Below are positions 41,571-43,356 of a stretch of DNA of 43,356 nt, in pieces. The notes beneath the pieces were generated by a model that was not told where the DNA came from, made no database searches, and saw only the letters and a list, made by a program, of their open reading frames with translations. Both the position numbers and the translations under genes were made by a program. Position 1 is the stretch's first letter; each line of letters starts with the position of its first letter. This DNA is from an uncultured Eubacteriales bacterium (lineage in GTDB: Bacteria; Bacillota; Clostridia; Oscillospirales; Ruminococcaceae), in NCBI GenBank assembly GCA_900314975.1, contig OMXI01000027.1, positions 1 through 43,356 on the forward strand, written 5' to 3'.

Positions 41571-41664
41571 ATGCATGGAAAGGAACTTGCAGAGGAAATA
41601 CAGCCATATCTTACACAAGGGAAAGGTTGTATTATATTGAATTTTGGACTTTACTATCTGAATA
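41571..41664 (+). pseudogene. Gene cut by the IS21 insertion
   Basis: ATG 41571 follows AAAAGGGGAG. The frame reads MHGKELAEEIQPYLTQGKG and CIILNFGLYYLN, then enters the IS end at about 41665 and stops. Only 31 or so native codons remain. No family can be assigned. Confidence 0.6.
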
Positions 41665-43356
41665 TGTCGCCCTAAAATGAACACTTAGGCCGCACAAGTT
41701 GAACAGTGCCGTCGGTGAAAATGAACACTTTCGTCGCATGAAGTGAACAGTAGCTCAAAATGATTGCGAAAATCATCAATTTCACGATAGAATAGTGTTA
41801 CACGCAAAAGCGTGAATACTATTGAAGGAGGTCAAATAAATGACCAATTATCGTGAGATTCTGAGACTCAGCAGTCTCGGGCTGAACAAAGCACAGATCG
41901 CAGGTGTCTGCGGATGTTCAAGAACAACTGTGATCAAAGTTCTGAACATCGCTTCTGCAAAAGGATTAAGCTATCCGCTGCCTGACAGGATGTCTGACAA
42001 ACAGCTTGCAGATGCACTTTTTCCTGCGAATGCGACAAAACCGGAGTACAAAATGCCTGACTATGAGTACGTTGCCCATGAGATGCAGAAAAGCGGAGTT
42101 ACGCTCAATCTTCTCTGGCTTGAGTACTGTGAGCAGTGCCGTAAAATCGGAGAATTGCCATATCAGCTGACGCAGTTCAAAAAGTATTATCGTGACTACA
42201 CTGCCAAAAACAGCGCGACTATGCACCTTGAGCACAAGCCGGGAGAGATAATGCAGGTTGACTGGGCCGGCGATACAGCTCACATTATCGATACAGATAC
42301 AGGTGAGCCTATTGCGGTATATGTATTCGTCGCTACGCTTCCATACAGCGGATATTCCTACGTTGAAGGATTCTTTTCTATGGATCAGGAGTGCTGGTCG
42401 TCTGCTCATGTAAACGCTTTCAGATATTTTGGCGGCGCTGCCAAGATAATTCAGTGTGATAATCTGAAAACAGGAGTAGATAAGCACGGCAGAAACGAAA
42501 TAAAGCTTAACCGAGCATACAGTGAGCTTGCTGAGCATTACAACACAGCGATACTTCCATGCAGAGTGCGCTCTCCAAAGGATAAAGCGATGGTTGAAGG
42601 CACAGTAGGTGTCATATCTACATTTATTCTTGCAGCACTGCGAAACAGACGCTTTCTTTCACTTGCCGAACTCAATGAAGCTATTTCAGAAAAGCTCTAT
42701 GAATTCAATCATAAGCCCTTTCAAAAACGTGAGGGCAGCCGTGCAATTGCATTTGAAGAAGAAAGAGCTTTTCTTATGCCGCTGCCGCCAAGACCGTATG
42801 AGCTTGCAGTGTGGAAGATAGCCACTGTCGCTCCGAATTATCATATTTCTATTGATAAGATGAACTATTCTGTTCCTTATGAATACATCAAAAAGAAAGT
42901 AGATGTCCGCCTCACAAGAATGACGGTTGAGGTCTTCTATGACGGAGATCGTATATGCTCACACCGCAGACTTTACGGAAGAGCAAACCAGTACAGCACA
43001 AATGAAGAGCATATGCCTGACGATCATCAGAAATATATTCAATGGAACGGCGAACGCTTTATCAATTGGGCTGCAAAGATAGGAAACAATACAAAAGCTG
43101 TTGTGTCAGCAATACTTTCAGGATACAAGGTCGAACAGCAGGGCTACAAGTCTTGTATGGGACTATTGAAGCTTGCTGACAAGTATACTCCGGACAGGCT
43201 TGAAAACGCCTGCAAGCGAGCCCTCAGCTTCACACCACGCCCTTCATACAAGAATATTCAGGTGATACTCTCTTCCGGTCAGGACAGGCAGGATGAAGTA
43301 GTTGCAGAGAAGCCTGATAATACAGAGCAGTATGGCTTCACAAGAGGCGGTTCCTA
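41665..43356 (+). mobile_element. IS21-family insertion sequence, left part
   Basis: Left end near TGTCGCCCTAAAATGAACAC at 41665. Terminal repeats AAAATGAACACTT at 41674-41686 and 41718-41730, with related GAACAGTGCC and GAACAGTAGC words between and after. The istA gene follows; istB and the right end are outside. Confidence 0.8.
41840..43356 (+). CDS. istA: IS21-family transposase IstA, partial
   Basis: Seen: 505 codons to the window edge, no stop. AAGGAGG before ATG 41840. N-terminal helix-turn-helix (MTNYREILRLSSLGLNKAQI), DDE/RNaseH-like core with MQVDWAGDTAHIID, IIQCDNLKTGV and CRVRSPKDKAMVEG, then the C-terminal IstA domain (YSVPYEYIKKKVDVRL). These supply Asp, Asp and Glu of the DDE triad. 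Known: IstA works with the ATPase IstB. The reading frame is intact to the edge, so this copy may be active. Confidence 0.93.
   Translation, partial: MTNYREILRLSSLGLNKAQIAGVCGCSRTTVIKVLNIASAKGLSYPLPDRMSDKQLADALFPANATKPEYKMPDYEYVAHEMQKSGVTLNLLWLEYCEQCRKIGELPYQLTQFKKYYRDYTAKNSATMHLEHKPGEIMQVDWAGDTAHIIDTDTGEPIAVYVFVATLPYSGYSYVEGFFSMDQECWSSAHVNAFRYFGGAAKIIQCDNLKTGVDKHGRNEIKLNRAYSELAEHYNTAILPCRVRSPKDKAMVEGTVGVISTFILAALRNRRFLSLAELNEAISEKLYEFNHKPFQKREGSRAIAFEEERAFLMPLPPRPYELAVWKIATVAPNYHISIDKMNYSVPYEYIKKKVDVRLTRMTVEVFYDGDRICSHRRLYGRANQYSTNEEHMPDDHQKYIQWNGERFINWAAKIGNNTKAVVSAILSGYKVEQQGYKSCMGLLKLADKYTPDRLENACKRALSFTPRPSYKNIQVILSSGQDRQDEVVAEKPDNTEQYGFTRGGS

Larger units (their letters stand above)
25264..43356. 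mobile_element. Integrative element at tRNA-Lys, left end to window edge
   Basis: The left boundary is the truncated tRNA-Lys. Inside are partition genes, many small unrecognised genes in one orientation, an IS21 insertion, and lower GC than the region to the left. No relaxase, coupling protein or integrase is inside the window, so whether it is an ICE, IME, phage-plasmid or integrated plasmid is open. Confidence 0.7.

Noticed and set aside
41966-42538. 190-codon minus-strand ORF
   Set aside because: Antisense of istA, which has clear transposase motifs.

Overview
The window looks like chromosome of a gut or rumen Ruminococcus-like clostridium (Oscillospiraceae), with mobile DNA at both ends. 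The basis is strong AGGAGG ribosome sites, frequent GTG/TTG starts, a LuxS gene, a huge secreted LRR/cell-wall-binding protein, SipW-type signal peptidases with their substrate, and low-GC accessory DNA beside a higher-GC backbone. The genus is an inference from style, not from a marker gene.

Layout. 1-2450: the end of one integrated element, with a RepA-like ATPase running off the left edge, a low-GC ApeA-like HEPN protein (likely single-gene anti-phage defence), integrase-arm-like repeats and a tRNA/tmRNA-tail-like attachment site. 2590-9570: a rearranged stress or export locus, with a broken MacB/FtsX-type permease fused tail-to-tail to an anti-sigma-like gene, its ECF sigma factor, and a divergent operon of lipoprotein, permease, ATPase and permease. 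9600-15650: luxS and a 1754-residue surface protein. 15655-15860: a tandem 35-bp repeat array. 15960-25165: a secreted-fibre locus: a TasA-like protein with a SipW-type signal, a degenerate EAL protein, a membrane-anchored TasA-like protein, two SipW-type peptidases, a membrane-anchored McrB-like AAA+ ATPase, a long coiled-coil protein that may be DUF2357/McrC-like, and two small coiled-coil proteins.

At 25264-25305 lies the 3' part of a tRNA-Lys(TTT), followed on its own strand by its terminator. I read it as the attachment site of a second element that fills the window from there to the right edge. This element has ParA/ParB partition genes, many unrecognised small genes, a GNAT protein, two cytoplasmic BspA-type LRR proteins, a VapD-like RNase, and an IS21-family insertion at the right edge that breaks a gene.

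Two features unify the second element. First, nine otherwise unrelated soluble proteins end in the same short motif, ELDLT followed by 4-5 polar residues and R-G/E-R at or one residue before the C terminus. The motif is encoded with varying synonymous codons, so selection appears to act on the peptide. Second, ten copies of a 14-bp inverted repeat (TTGTCGCAAGACAA and close variants) sit only between transcription units, two of them directly in front of parA. They look like ParB/KorB-type sites that divide the element into cassettes. The tag system and its possible link to the partition module are the strongest candidate for an undescribed biological system here.
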